Numbered from the stretch's first letter, positions 30,665-40,047 are shown. The stretch: 44,156 nt of DNA from a virus (IMGVR_UViG_3300037502_004180:1-44156), one strand, 5' to 3'. Program-made: numbers and translations. Notes: generated from the letters alone by a model not told the origin.

Positions 30665-31167
30665 TTATTTCAGGAAGTATTATCGCGCATAAATTGTTTG
30701 CAGATGGAGAAGAAATCTTTGACCAGGTATCTTGTCAGCTTCCATCTATCGAAAAAGCAACGGTTGAGTTAAAAGGAGCAGGAATTCTAGGGGCTATTGA
30801 TATGCCACAAACAGGACAAATTAACTCAATGACTTTCAGCATTAGTTCAAGAGGAGTGAATGCTAAAGCAACTAAGCTAGCGCGAGAAGGCAAACAATCC
30901 CTTGAAATACGTTTTGTAAGAGATGTAACTCAAGGAGATGGGAGTATCATCAAAGAAGGCAGTAAAATTTTCATTACAGGTTTTAATAAGAAATATGAGC
31001 CTGGTAAAATTGAGCAAGGTTCCCTTATGGAAGGGACTATTGAATTTGAAGTAGTACGCTATCGCCAAGTGATTGATGGTGTAGAAACTCTGTTAATTGA
31101 TAAGTTAAACTACATTTATAAAATCAATGGAGTAGATTATATGGAAAAGGTAAGAGCTTCCCTTTAA
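30661..31167 (+). CDS. major tail tube protein (P2 FII-like)
   Basis: 168 residues with the tube-protein pattern: ISGSIIAHKLFADGEEIFDQVSCQLPSIEKATVELKGAGILGAIDMP near the start and a C-terminal beta region ending YKINGVDYMEKVRASL. It stacks into the inner tube inside the sheath. Follows the sheath gene as in P2. Confidence 0.93.
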   Translation: MIISGSIIAHKLFADGEEIFDQVSCQLPSIEKATVELKGAGILGAIDMPQTGQINSMTFSISSRGVNAKATKLAREGKQSLEIRFVRDVTQGDGSIIKEGSKIFITGFNKKYEPGKIEQGSLMEGTIEFEVVRYRQVIDGVETLLIDKLNYIYKINGVDYMEKVRASL

Positions 31168-31188
31168 AGGGGGCTCTTTATTTATGCC

Positions 31189-31569
31189 ATGAAAACAGTA
31201 AAAAAGATTTCAAGAGTAGCAAAAAATAAAAATAAAGAAATGAAGGTGTATTGGTATATGGAAAATCAAGTATTGCAACTAACAAGACCTATTATGATCA
31301 ATGGGGAAGAGGTAAAAGAACTAAAGTATGATTTTGATGGGATGACAGGAAGAGACAAAGTGAATGTAGGCAAGCGAATCAAGCAAGATGGAATTCCTGT
31401 TTCTGTAGAAGAGTTAGACACAGACTACCATATGTATCTATTTGCAGGAGCAGTTACAAAAGCAAATGCTGATATTGATATCTCAGATGTCATGCGCTTA
31501 AGTGCTAAAGACATCCAAAAAGGAGCAGCTTTAGCAAGAAATTTTTTCTATCTCGATTCGGAGGAGTAA
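31189..31569 (+). CDS. tail assembly chaperone, zero-frame product
   Basis: 126 residues: a basic N-terminus, then ITRP-like TRPIMINGEEVKELKYDFDGMTGRDKVNVGKRI, and an end at FFYLDSEE. Homologous in position and pattern to P2 gpE and Mu gp41. The ATG has no close ribosome site; an AGGGGG lies about 15 bases upstream. A slippery run near its end gives the longer product described separately. Confidence 0.85.
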   Translation: MKTVKKISRVAKNKNKEMKVYWYMENQVLQLTRPIMINGEEVKELKYDFDGMTGRDKVNVGKRIKQDGIPVSVEELDTDYHMYLFAGAVTKANADIDISDVMRLSAKDIQKGAALARNFFYLDSEE

Positions 31570-31736
31570 TCTCAGATCAAGAGATTATAAAATGTGCAGC
31601 AAGGATTACTTATTGCACCTCTACAGATTATATAAGTGCTTTAGAACTGCCTTTACAAGACTTGATAAGTTTTATAGATGCTCTAAATGAAGTATCCAAA
31701 GAAATGAGAGAGGAGGGAGCTAAAAATGGCAAGTAA
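31189..31736 (+). CDS. tail assembly chaperone, -1 frameshift product
   Basis: T-TTT-TTC at 31542-31548, in the chaperone frame, is a classic slippery heptamer. A -1 shift there opens 62 codons (31548-31736) reading through VISDQEIIKCAARITY to EMREEGAKNGK and a stop, giving about 181 residues, the two-product pattern of P2 E/E' and lambda G/GT. The extra segment should bind the tape measure protein. Its end overlaps the tape-measure ATG by 11 bp. Confidence 0.82.
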
Positions 31737-33624
31737 AAGGGAGCTAAAAGCTTTAATTACGTTGGCAGGTAAGATAGACCCCTCACTTTCAAATGCTCTT
31801 TTAAAAACCAGTGCTGACAATAATAAGTTAAGCCAAACCCTCCAAAAAACAACTACCCAATTCAAAAAAAGCACCACAGAAGGGGCTAAGTTTGGGGACA
31901 TGCTAAAAGCTAGTTTTTTAGGAAGCTTAGCAGCAAAGGGAGTCAGTACACTTATTAATAGCATGAAGCAAGTAGGAAGCGAAGCACTGAGTATGGCAAG
32001 TAGTCTAACCGAAGTGCAGAACGTGGTAGATGTTGCTTTTGGGTCGAGCGCAGCAGAGATTGATGCATGGTCCAAAACAGTTCTTAAGAATTATGGACTT
32101 ACAGAGCTGCAAGCAAAACAATGGACAGGAAGCATGGGGGCCATGCTTAAAAGTAGTGGAGTGGCTCAAGAAGATACCGTGCAGCTTTCTACAGACTTGG
32201 CAGAGCTTGCAGGAGATTATGCTTCCTTCTATAACTTGGATCATGATACAGCATGGCAAAAAATACGAAGTGGAATCGCAGGAGAAACAGAGCCTCTTAA
32301 AGAACTTGGTATTAATATGTCCGTAGCGAACCTAGAACAATATGCAATGAGTAGAGGAATAGAAAAATCTTTTAAAAATATGACTCAGGCAGAGCAAACC
32401 TTGTTAAGGTACAATTACTTAATGGAAAACTCAGCAGATGCACAAGGCGACTTTTCAAGAACTTTAGAAACTTCATGGGAGAATCAAAAAAGGTTACTAA
32501 AAAACAGTATTATGGAAAAGGCTGCAAGTGGATTGTCAAAATTTATCCCACTTCTTACAGAGTTTACCTCAAAGGCAAATCAATTTGTTAGTAACATTGA
32601 TATGGATGCCGTATTGGTTAGAGTAGAACAGGGCTTTCAATTACTAGGGGCTAGTGTTGGATGGGTAAAAGATAATTTGAATTGGCTTATCCCCATTGCA
32701 CTCACAGTAGCCTCTATTGTAGCAGGATTCAAAATAATGGAGAGTGTTAGACAGATTAGTGAACTTGTGACATGGATAAAGAATACTACGCTAGCAACGA
32801 AATTATTTAATTTTGAAAAAATAAAAGAAGTAGCCCTTTTAGCAAAAGATGCCTTTGTAAAAGGGATAAGCACAGCAGGGACTTGGGCGATGGTGGTTGC
32901 TCAAGGGGCTCTAAATGGAATTATCGCCATAGGCACAGGCATTATGTCAGCCTTTGGAGCAGTAATGGCATTTATCACATCCCCTATTGGATTGGTGATA
33001 TTAGCAGTAGGGGCGCTTATTGCTATTGGGGTATTGTTGTATAAAAATTGGGATACCATTTCTCAGTTTATGGTAGGGACATGGCAAAATTATATTATGC
33101 CTTTCTTTAGTGGAGTAGGCGAATGGTTTGGTGGCATATGGACGGGTATGGTGGATGGTTTTAAATTGGCATGGAATGGAATCACTTCTTGGTTTGGAAG
33201 CCTATGGGATGGCATTGTAGGCCTCTTTAAGGGCTATGTAAATATCTATATTAATATTTTTAACTTGATTATTGGCGCCCTTAATAAGATTAATTTTGAC
33301 ATTCCTGATTGGGTGCCAGGCATAGGAGGCAAATCCGTAGGAGTTAATATTCCAACCCTTCCTACCTTTGCACTAGGAGGGATTGCAACGCAAGCTTCTA
33401 TTTTTGGAGAGGCAGGGCCTGAAATGGCAATTCCTCTTAAAAGAACGTCTAGAAATGTTGGTTTATTAAATCAAACAGCCCAGATACTAGGAGTTGGTGG
33501 AGGTAGCAATGGTAAAACCATTCATATCCATATTAACGGTGGCAATCTTGAGGAAGTGAAAAGAGTTGTTTTAGAAGTGATTTCAGATAAAGAAGAAGAT
33601 GAGGAGTTGATAAGCTTTGCATAA
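31726..33624 (+). CDS. tail tape measure protein
   Basis: 632 residues. N-terminal amphipathic helices (GKIDPSLSNALLKTSADNNKLSQ), a TMP core motif (WTGSMGAMLKSSGV, WQKIRSGIAGETEPLKELGINMS), hydrophobic segments (IPIALTVASIVAG, PIGLVILAVGALIAIGVLLY) and a C-terminal GEAGPEMAIPL motif usual in these proteins. It sets tail length. A smaller tape than in many myoviruses, so a short tail. GGAGGGAGC before the ATG. Confidence 0.95.
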   Translation: MASKRELKALITLAGKIDPSLSNALLKTSADNNKLSQTLQKTTTQFKKSTTEGAKFGDMLKASFLGSLAAKGVSTLINSMKQVGSEALSMASSLTEVQNVVDVAFGSSAAEIDAWSKTVLKNYGLTELQAKQWTGSMGAMLKSSGVAQEDTVQLSTDLAELAGDYASFYNLDHDTAWQKIRSGIAGETEPLKELGINMSVANLEQYAMSRGIEKSFKNMTQAEQTLLRYNYLMENSADAQGDFSRTLETSWENQKRLLKNSIMEKAASGLSKFIPLLTEFTSKANQFVSNIDMDAVLVRVEQGFQLLGASVGWVKDNLNWLIPIALTVASIVAGFKIMESVRQISELVTWIKNTTLATKLFNFEKIKEVALLAKDAFVKGISTAGTWAMVVAQGALNGIIAIGTGIMSAFGAVMAFITSPIGLVILAVGALIAIGVLLYKNWDTISQFMVGTWQNYIMPFFSGVGEWFGGIWTGMVDGFKLAWNGITSWFGSLWDGIVGLFKGYVNIYINIFNLIIGALNKINFDIPDWVPGIGGKSVGVNIPTLPTFALGGIATQASIFGEAGPEMAIPLKRTSRNVGLLNQTAQILGVGGGSNGKTIHIHINGGNLEEVKRVVLEVISDKEEDEELISFA

Positions 33625-33817
33625 ATATAGTACGGTAAGAGGCGATACTTTTGATAGTATCGCTTTATTATTTTATGATGATGAGTTTAAGGCGAACCTT
33701 ATAATGGAGGCAAATCCTCTCTATATTAAAACCATTGTTTTTGAATCAGGCATTACTCTCCACATTCCTATTCTTCAAGAAGAAGTAGCAGATACATTGC
33801 CACCATGGAAGAGGTGA
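33617..33817 (+). CDS. tail protein X (LysM-like)
   Basis: 66 residues: YSTVRGDTFDSIALLFYDDEFKANLIMEANP, the LysM-like pattern of P2 gpX that caps tube and hub. Starts at TTG, overlapping the tape-measure gene by 8 bp. Confidence 0.85.
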   Translation: MHKYSTVRGDTFDSIALLFYDDEFKANLIMEANPLYIKTIVFESGITLHIPILQEEVADTLPPWKR

Positions 33818-33821
33818 TTAG

Positions 33822-34718
33822 ATGAAACTTATTTATGAAGGAAAAGACATTACAAATGAAGTTGAAATAAATGAAGCGCAGTTCCTGGATTGCGCGGGAG
33901 GAAAGTTTGATCGCATAAAAATAGTATTTAATAATCCCTCAAATGATTGGAGCTTATGGAAACCTCAAAAATATCATGCCATAGAGCTTATCAATGAAAG
34001 TGTTTCAAGTGGCAAAATGTTTGTAGCTGTAGTAAAACAACAAGGGAATGCTATTATTTTAAAAGCAGTACCTATTAAAAAAATGACAAAAGAGAAACGT
34101 ACAAAATCATGGGAGAATGTTACACTGCAAGAGATTTTAAACGAGTTTGCAATGAGGCATGGCTTGAACCTGAAAACATATGGAACTGAAAACTTCTTAT
34201 ATAATCGGATAAATCAAGTAAATGAGGCTGACTTTGAATTTTTAAAAAAACGCTGCATGATAGAAGGGTATAGTCTTAAAATATCCAATGGGAATCTGAT
34301 TGTTTTTAATGAGGAGGAAATGGAGCGGCAACAAAGTATTACAGTTACAGAGCAAGACATTATAGGAAATTTTTCCTATAAGACAAAAGAAATATATGGT
34401 GCAGTAAAATTGGTTCATGGGAATATAGAAAACTTTTACCCGAAGCAGGTCCAAGAGGGAGCAGTGTTGATGGTTGACGACTTAGAAGTAAATAGTATTG
34501 GTGAAGCTCAACGTTTTGGCAAAAACATTTTAAATCAGCATAATAAATTTGAGCATACCATTGGCTTTGATACGAGGTTGAATACAAATGTAGCAGCAGG
34601 AAGCATGATAGTTCTCAAAGGGCTAGGGCTTAGTGATGGGAAGTATTTTATTTATGAAAAAATAGATTCTTATACGGAAGATAAGAGTTCTTTTTGTTTA
34701 AGACGGATAAGAGGGTGA
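33822..34718 (+). CDS. baseplate hub protein (P2 gpD-like)
   Basis: 298 residues. Late control gene D family: YEGKDITNEV, a lipase/protein-fold core, LLYNRINQVNEADFEFLKKRC, and a C-terminal KGLGLSDGKYFIYEKIDS. It forms the tail hub on which the spike sits. AGAGGTGAT ribosome site. Confidence 0.9.
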   Translation: MKLIYEGKDITNEVEINEAQFLDCAGGKFDRIKIVFNNPSNDWSLWKPQKYHAIELINESVSSGKMFVAVVKQQGNAIILKAVPIKKMTKEKRTKSWENVTLQEILNEFAMRHGLNLKTYGTENFLYNRINQVNEADFEFLKKRCMIEGYSLKISNGNLIVFNEEEMERQQSITVTEQDIIGNFSYKTKEIYGAVKLVHGNIENFYPKQVQEGAVLMVDDLEVNSIGEAQRFGKNILNQHNKFEHTIGFDTRLNTNVAAGSMIVLKGLGLSDGKYFIYEKIDSYTEDKSSFCLRRIRG

Positions 34719-34723
34719 TCCAA

Positions 34724-34924
34724 GTGAATTACAAAGGTATTGTCTCTAGTAAAGAAGGTCAGATGTTCAAAGTTTTCATCAAAGAAAAAGCATATTTAAC
34801 AGGGCTTATCCCAAGGTGCGTAGACGTATCAGACTTACAAGTGGGTGATGAAGTAGTGGTTAGCTTTTTTGGAAACAACTTAATAGATGGGGCAATTGTT
34901 GGCCTTATAAAGAGGGGTGGATAA
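34724..34924 (+). CDS. small baseplate protein (gpV-like OB fold)
   Basis: 66 residues, GTG start with AGGGTGAT upstream, reading MNYKGIVSSKEGQMFKVFI and LQVGDEVVVSFFGNNLIDGAIVGLIKRGG. The beta-barrel pattern matches the OB-fold part of gpV-type spike/baseplate proteins, far shorter than P2 gpV. The beta-helix spike tip is not evident. Confidence 0.7.
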   Translation: MNYKGIVSSKEGQMFKVFIKEKAYLTGLIPRCVDVSDLQVGDEVVVSFFGNNLIDGAIVGLIKRGG

Positions 34925-34927
34925 AAT

Positions 34928-35494
34928 ATGTTGTTTTGCATATTTGGACCAAAAGGATTTACAGTAAGCTCAGACAAAATCATGACTTTTGAAGATTTTA
35001 AATTCGCTACAAGCTTAGAAACCCAAAAGCAAGAAAATCTAGGGAGAAAGCCTAGTACACAGATTAAAAATGTAAATCTAAGTACATTTAGTATTAAAGT
35101 CAAAGTGGATGCAACATTAGGTGTTCACCCATCAGCACAGATTGATGAATGGATCAATGTACTTTCACAAGCAAAGCCTTACCCCTTTTTATTGAATGGG
35201 AGCCCTTTTTTAAATACAAAATGGCTTTTGGTAAATGTAACTGTGGACAAGACGAGTGTAGATAAGTATGGTAATATTTTATCTGCTGAATTAAATTTAA
35301 GTTTTGATGAATTTGCAAGTAAGGCTGCAGCTACAGTTTCTAGTACTAGCTCAAGTGCAGCAAGTGGTACAAAAATAGGTTCTAGTAAAGCTGAGAATAC
35401 AGACTCAGTATATGAGGCATTAAGGCCAAAGCAAAAATCAGAATTAAAAGTAAGTAGCCTATCTAAGCTTAGGTCAAATGAGCAAACCGTTTAG
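34928..35494 (+). CDS. tail protein U (P2 gpU-like)
   Basis: 188 residues. MLFCIFGPKGFTVSS and the region around WINVLSQAKPYPFLLNGSPF match the P2 gpU tail-completion family. The last 60 residues are low complexity Ser/Ala, then basic. In P2 gpU follows the tape measure; here it lies after the spike gene. Confidence 0.8.
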   Translation: MLFCIFGPKGFTVSSDKIMTFEDFKFATSLETQKQENLGRKPSTQIKNVNLSTFSIKVKVDATLGVHPSAQIDEWINVLSQAKPYPFLLNGSPFLNTKWLLVNVTVDKTSVDKYGNILSAELNLSFDEFASKAAATVSSTSSSAASGTKIGSSKAENTDSVYEALRPKQKSELKVSSLSKLRSNEQTV

Positions 35495-35505
35495 AGGAGG
35501 GAAAT

Positions 35506-35811
35506 ATGTTATATGAAATAGATACCTCACAAGAATATACCCTCGATTGGAGGGCAAAAGGAGAACAAAGAATCCTACAAAATATAAGGAATCTATTAAG
35601 TACTTTTAGGTATGAAGTGGCTTTTGATAGAACAAAAGGGCTAGATCCTACATTGTTGGATAAACCTGCTGAAACGGCTCTTGCTATGTATATATCAGAA
35701 GTGTATAGACTTGTAGAAACCTATGAGCCAAATGCAAAGGTTAAAAACGTATCTGCAACAGGAATAGATTCTAAAGGGAATATAGCATTAAAGGTGGTGA
35801 TTGAAATTTGA
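35506..35811 (+). CDS. baseplate wedge protein W (gp25-like)
   Basis: 101 residues: a helical start with LDWRAKGEQRILQNIRNLLSTFRYEVAFDRTKGLDPTLLDKP, as in gpW/T4 gp25 wedge proteins, and a beta end. GAGGAGGG ribosome site. Its stop overlaps the start of the next gene. Confidence 0.85.
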   Translation: MLYEIDTSQEYTLDWRAKGEQRILQNIRNLLSTFRYEVAFDRTKGLDPTLLDKPAETALAMYISEVYRLVETYEPNAKVKNVSATGIDSKGNIALKVVIEI

Positions 35812-36923
35812 GCATACAGTTTGTAGAAGTAGATGCTAAGAAGATTTATAATGAAATGTTAATTGCCTTTCAAACGGCTTTGGGAGAAGTTTTATATCCA
35901 GGCGATGAAAGACGTATTTTTTTAGAGCAAGAAGCCCAGCTTATTGTGGCGCTTTACAATGCTATTAATGACAGTGCAAAGCAAAACCTACTACGGTATG
36001 CAAGAGGCGAGGTTTTGGATGCGATTGGAGAAAGTAAAGATGTTATGCGCTTAGTCCCACAAAAAGCTACTTGCTTGATGCGCTTCACCTTATCAGCCCC
36101 TCAACAAACAAATATCATTATTCCCAAAGGGACAAGAATAACTCCAGATGGGGTTTATTTTTTTGAAACGATTGAAGAAAAAACAATATATTCGGGAGTT
36201 ATAGAAATTGATATTCAATCGGTAGCAACGGTTGCAGGAGCAAGTCACAACGGATTTAGCCAAGGACAAATCAATGCGCTAGTGGATATCATTCCATTTG
36301 TAGGGCAAGTTACCAATATGGATGCCACAAGTGGAGGGGCAGATATTGAGGCAGATGATGATGGGGTAAATGTATGGAGTGGGTACAGAGAAAGGATTAG
36401 GCTTGCAAGTGCTAAGATTAGTACAGCAGGGCATGAGTTAGGTTATATTTATTATGCCAAAAGTGCAGATGCAAATATACAAGATGTTGTAGCCACTTCT
36501 CCCAATCCAGGAGAGGTACTCATTACAGTACTTATGAAGGATGGGGAGCTACCTACTGAGGTAATTTTGCAAAAAGTATATCAAAGCTGCAGTCCCAAAC
36601 ATGTAAGGCCACAAACAGATCATGTCCTAGTTGCCCCTCCAGAAGTTGTTTCTTACAACATCAATCTCACTTATTACATTAGTTATGAGGAAGAGACAAA
36701 GGCGCTCTCTATTAAGGAAGCAGTAGAAGCAGCAGTCGCAGAGTACAAACAGTGGCAAGACACAAAAATAGGGAGGGCCATTAATCCTGATAGATTAAGA
36801 CAGCTTATTTTAAATGCTGGAGCAAGTAGAATCATATTATCAAGCCCTACCTTTACAGAACTTACAGAGACACAAATTGCCAAAGTAGATGCTATAGATG
36901 TTGTATATGGAGGGTTAGAATAG
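35808..36923 (+). CDS. baseplate protein J-like
   Basis: 371 residues of the baseplate J (Mu gp47, P2 gpJ) family: YARGEVLDAIGESKDVMRLVPQKATCLMRF, IPKGTRITPDGVYFFETIEEKTI, and NINLTYYISYEEETKALSIKEAVEAAVAEY. It builds the wedge that joins hub and fibres. TTG start overlapping the W gene by 4 bp. Confidence 0.92.
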   Translation: MSIQFVEVDAKKIYNEMLIAFQTALGEVLYPGDERRIFLEQEAQLIVALYNAINDSAKQNLLRYARGEVLDAIGESKDVMRLVPQKATCLMRFTLSAPQQTNIIIPKGTRITPDGVYFFETIEEKTIYSGVIEIDIQSVATVAGASHNGFSQGQINALVDIIPFVGQVTNMDATSGGADIEADDDGVNVWSGYRERIRLASAKISTAGHELGYIYYAKSADANIQDVVATSPNPGEVLITVLMKDGELPTEVILQKVYQSCSPKHVRPQTDHVLVAPPEVVSYNINLTYYISYEEETKALSIKEAVEAAVAEYKQWQDTKIGRAINPDRLRQLILNAGASRIILSSPTFTELTETQIAKVDAIDVVYGGLE

Positions 36924-36931
36924 GAGGTATT

Positions 36932-37486
36932 ATGGAACTTAAGCAAATAGATTTGCTTGCTTTACAAACATCCACTATGAAGAAAGATAGCACAACAATT
37001 GCGCTAACCCAAGCACTTACGCCACACCTAAATCAAGTTAACCCCGATAAGTGTATTCTTGCTCTCAACTTAGATAGTATGAATAGTAGAATGCTAGATG
37101 AGCTTGCCGTAGAGAAAAATATTTTTTGGTACGATCCTAATGCCTCTCTTATTGTAAAAAGGAACCTTATCAAAAACGCGGATAAGGTTTTTCGCTATTT
37201 AGGAACAAACTATGCTATTGAGCAGGTCATAAAGGATTACTTTGGAGATGGAGAGATAGAAGAGTGGTATGAATACGGAGGAGAACCTTATCATTTTAAA
37301 GTTCTAACCTCAAATCTTTCCGTAACAAGAGAAAGTGCAGAGCAATTTAGAGAGGCTGTAAATAAAGTAAAGCGATTAAGTACAAGGTTAGAAGAGGTAC
37401 TTGTCAATATGGTATCTACCTTGGATGTATGCTATGGATTCGTATTACATACAGGAGATACAGTAATTTTAAAACAAGGAGCGTGA
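36932..37486 (+). CDS. tail protein I (P2 gpI-like)
   Basis: 184 residues. Near the middle: LDELAVEKNIFWYDPNASLIVKRNLIKNADKVFRYLGTNYAIEQVIKDYFG, the phage tail protein I signature. Connects baseplate to fibre. AGGAGG ribosome site. P2 order J-I-fibre is kept. Confidence 0.9.
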   Translation: MELKQIDLLALQTSTMKKDSTTIALTQALTPHLNQVNPDKCILALNLDSMNSRMLDELAVEKNIFWYDPNASLIVKRNLIKNADKVFRYLGTNYAIEQVIKDYFGDGEIEEWYEYGGEPYHFKVLTSNLSVTRESAEQFREAVNKVKRLSTRLEEVLVNMVSTLDVCYGFVLHTGDTVILKQGA

Positions 37487-37491
37487 TAAAC

Positions 37492-38868
37492 GTGAGCTTC
37501 GGAAGCATTATTTTTACAGACAGAGGGAGGCTACTACAAGCTAAAGCCCAAACAGGAAAGCAATTAAATTTTACAAAAATACAATTAGGAGATGGAGCAC
37601 TAGGAGGGCAAGCAATACAACCTCTTAGTGCTCTTATTAGTCCAAAGAAAAATGTTGCAATTACTACCATTAAAATCGGTGAAGGCACAGCTACGGTAGG
37701 AGGCATACTTAATAACAGCGATATAACAACAGGCTTCTACTGGAGGGAAGTAGGGCTTTTTGCTAGAGATCCAGACACCAATGCAGAGATTTTATATTGC
37801 TATGGAAATGCTGGAGCTTTGGCAGAGTATATTCCTGCAGGTGGAGGAAGTGAAATTCTAGAAAAAAGGCTTGATATCATTGCCATCATTGGAAACGCAG
37901 CAAATGTAAGTGCCACAATAGATAGTAGTTTAGTTTTCCTTACTCCAAGTGAGCTAGATGGACATAATACAAGTCCACAAGCACATGAAGATATCCGATT
38001 ATTAATAAACAACTTGTCTAACCCTGCTACAAAAGAGGCATTAGGGCTTGTAAAGATAGGGGATAATCTCACAGTAGATGCAGAAGGGAGGGTCAGTGGT
38101 CCTGCAGCATACACGCATCCTGCAGCTAAACAATGTAACTACGTAGCACCAGTATCATCCGTGGCAGGGAGAACAGGGGCTGTTACATTATCAAAAGGTG
38201 ATGTTGGTTTAGGTTCAGTTGAAAATTATGGGATAGCTACTACTGCAGAAGCCCAAGTAGGGACTGTTAATAATAAGTATATGACACCATTGAGAGTGAA
38301 AGAATTAGTAGATAGTAGTCAAAGAATTAGTAATATAGATACGGAAATTAACAATTTAAAGTCATCTGTCAGTAGTGGTAAGACAAGTATCGCTTCCGCT
38401 ATTACTGGCAAAGGTGTAAGTGCATCTGGAAGTGATACTTTTGCAACACTAGCAAACAAGATAACGAGCATACAAACTGGTCAAAGCGAAGCTAATATTA
38501 TAAAGTTTATGGCGAGTTTATTAAGAGCGACTATAACTAATGGTACAGGTAATTACACTATAAGTAATAGCAGGTTTGACCAGCTTAAAAGATATTTTTC
38601 TATATTGTATCTTAACCCACCAGTAGATTCCAATAGGCGATTTTATCATGGCAAAGGTGTCTATATGGTAATGCAATATTCAAATCCAAATAGTACTAGA
38701 GCATTTCACAATGTCAACTGGAGTGGTCACATAATACCATCATCATATGATTCGCAAAATACGGATTATGCCGTTGTTATTGGAGAACATGATTCGTACC
38801 CATATATACAAATGGATGATTACAGATATTTGTATAGGCTTGATGTAAGTAAGATAGGTAATTGGTGA
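37492..38868 (+). CDS. tail fibre protein
   Basis: 458 residues from GTG 37492 (GGAG ten bases upstream; an earlier in-frame ATG lies inside gene I). N-terminal phage tail-collar region (FGSIIFTDRGRLLQAKAQTGKQLNFTKIQLGDG, then DITTGFYWREVGLFARDPD). THPAAKQ and SVAGRTGAVTLSKGDVGLGSVEN follow, then a C-terminal receptor-binding part unlike the rest. It should bind the host surface and set host range. Confidence 0.9.
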   Translation: MSFGSIIFTDRGRLLQAKAQTGKQLNFTKIQLGDGALGGQAIQPLSALISPKKNVAITTIKIGEGTATVGGILNNSDITTGFYWREVGLFARDPDTNAEILYCYGNAGALAEYIPAGGGSEILEKRLDIIAIIGNAANVSATIDSSLVFLTPSELDGHNTSPQAHEDIRLLINNLSNPATKEALGLVKIGDNLTVDAEGRVSGPAAYTHPAAKQCNYVAPVSSVAGRTGAVTLSKGDVGLGSVENYGIATTAEAQVGTVNNKYMTPLRVKELVDSSQRISNIDTEINNLKSSVSSGKTSIASAITGKGVSASGSDTFATLANKITSIQTGQSEANIIKFMASLLRATITNGTGNYTISNSRFDQLKRYFSILYLNPPVDSNRRFYHGKGVYMVMQYSNPNSTRAFHNVNWSGHIIPSSYDSQNTDYAVVIGEHDSYPYIQMDDYRYLYRLDVSKIGNW

Positions 38869-38892
38869 TAAATTGATTAAAGGAGGATTATT

Positions 38893-39186
38893 ATGGTTAC
38901 TCAAAGAATATTAATACGCAGAGATAAAGAAACAGGCGAAGTATTATCTCATCAGTTGTTATTTGATGATCAAACAACAGAACACATCATTATCGATAAT
39001 TTACCAGTAACAGAGCATCGTAATGGCTACACATCACTGTATAAAGTGTACAACGATGGCAATGTCACGGTAGTATATCAACCGATTCCAAAGACCGAAA
39101 TTGAAATACTGAAAGAACAACTTGAAGAAGCTATTGGATTAATAACCGAACAAGTAGCAAAAAATACATTATTAGGAGGACAGTAA
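38893..39186 (+). CDS. hypothetical protein after the fibre gene
   Basis: 97 residues: a beta-rich N-terminus (TQRILIRRDKETGEVLSHQLLFDDQTTEHIIID) and a helical end (EIEILKEQLEEAIGLITEQV). AGGAGG ribosome site. The place after the fibre suggests an assembly chaperone or minor tail part; unproven. Confidence 0.75.
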   Translation: MVTQRILIRRDKETGEVLSHQLLFDDQTTEHIIIDNLPVTEHRNGYTSLYKVYNDGNVTVVYQPIPKTEIEILKEQLEEAIGLITEQVAKNTLLGGQ

Positions 39187-39187
39187 T

Positions 39188-39376
39188 ATGAATGAGACTT
39201 TAAGAGAAATGGTAGAACAGAATATCTTTACAAGAATTGCAGTAGCAGCAGTGAATCAGAGGAAGCAAGACTTAAATGGTATGCAAGAGCTCACAGCTTT
39301 GTATGTAGCAATGGGGTGGGTAAGTGCTCATGAAGTTGCAGAGATTTTAGGGTATGCACAAGAAAAATTAGCTTAG
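39188..39376 (+). CDS. hypothetical small helical protein
   Basis: 62 residues, helical: VEQNIFTRIAVAAVNQRKQDLNGMQELTALYVAMGWVSAHEVAEILGYAQEKLA. GGAGG ribosome site. Function unknown. Its last 45 codons recur as a decayed copy at 40055-40194, on the far side of the GNAT gene. Confidence 0.75.
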   Translation: MNETLREMVEQNIFTRIAVAAVNQRKQDLNGMQELTALYVAMGWVSAHEVAEILGYAQEKLA

Positions 39377-39413
39377 GATAAACAAACAATTATTTATACT
39401 TATCTAAGTGTAT

Positions 39414-39441
39414 TTGACTTCTTATTTTTTTAAAATATACT
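39414..39441 (+). promoter_or_regulatory. promoter of the GNAT gene
   Basis: TTGACT (39414-39419), 16-bp spacer, TATACT (39436-39441), 33 bp before the ATG. A promoter inside a late operon supports the idea that the GNAT gene is separately expressed. Confidence 0.7.
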
Positions 39442-39474
39442 ATGTGTATAGTAACAAAATGGAGGGAAGATACA

Positions 39475-40047
39475 ATGGAAGAGAAAGAAGAAATGAGTTT
39501 AAATGAAAAAATAATAAAGAAATTTGCACCAAAATTTTATTTGAGCTACCAAACTTATAAGAATCAATGTTTAGAATATAGACAAAAAATCCAAGAAATG
39601 AAGATACAAAACAGTAGATTAAATTCAATTATTAAAACTGTTAATAAAGTTGCCGAACGGCAGGATACAGTTTTAGAAATTAAAGAGGATGGATTTGTAA
39701 TATTTAAAGAGTTTGATGGTTCAATTGTTATGTCAAGAAATATAAATCCATATAGTAATTGGCAAGCTAAAATTTCATGTTGTTGGAATTTAGAAGCTAA
39801 AAAAGTCTATATCTGTGATAATCATGCAAATCCTCCTTGTCAAGGATATGGATCTAAAGCAATGCAAGCATTATTTAAAGAAGCTAACAATGTAGGTATA
39901 AAGACTATTACTGGGTGGTTAAGCCCTCATGATACTGGAGACGAAGAACATGGGGCCATGCTAAGACATTTCTATAAAAAACATGGGTTTCATATTACAA
40001 TTCGTGATGGAAAAGAAATAGTAGTAAAAGAGCTAACAGGTAAATAG
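39475..40047 (+). CDS. GNAT-like acetyltransferase, inserted cargo
   Basis: 190 residues. The C-terminal half has the GNAT acetyl-CoA site: QGYGSKAMQALFKEANNVGIKTITGWLSP near residues 123-151, then FYKKHGFHITI. The N-terminal 60 residues are helical and charged. ATG 39475 has GGAGGG upstream. Target unknown. Own promoter, and flanked by two copies of its neighbour's sequence, so it is a late insert between fibre and lysis genes. Confidence 0.8.
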   Translation: MEEKEEMSLNEKIIKKFAPKFYLSYQTYKNQCLEYRQKIQEMKIQNSRLNSIIKTVNKVAERQDTVLEIKEDGFVIFKEFDGSIVMSRNINPYSNWQAKISCCWNLEAKKVYICDNHANPPCQGYGSKAMQALFKEANNVGIKTITGWLSPHDTGDEEHGAMLRHFYKKHGFHITIRDGKEIVVKELTGK

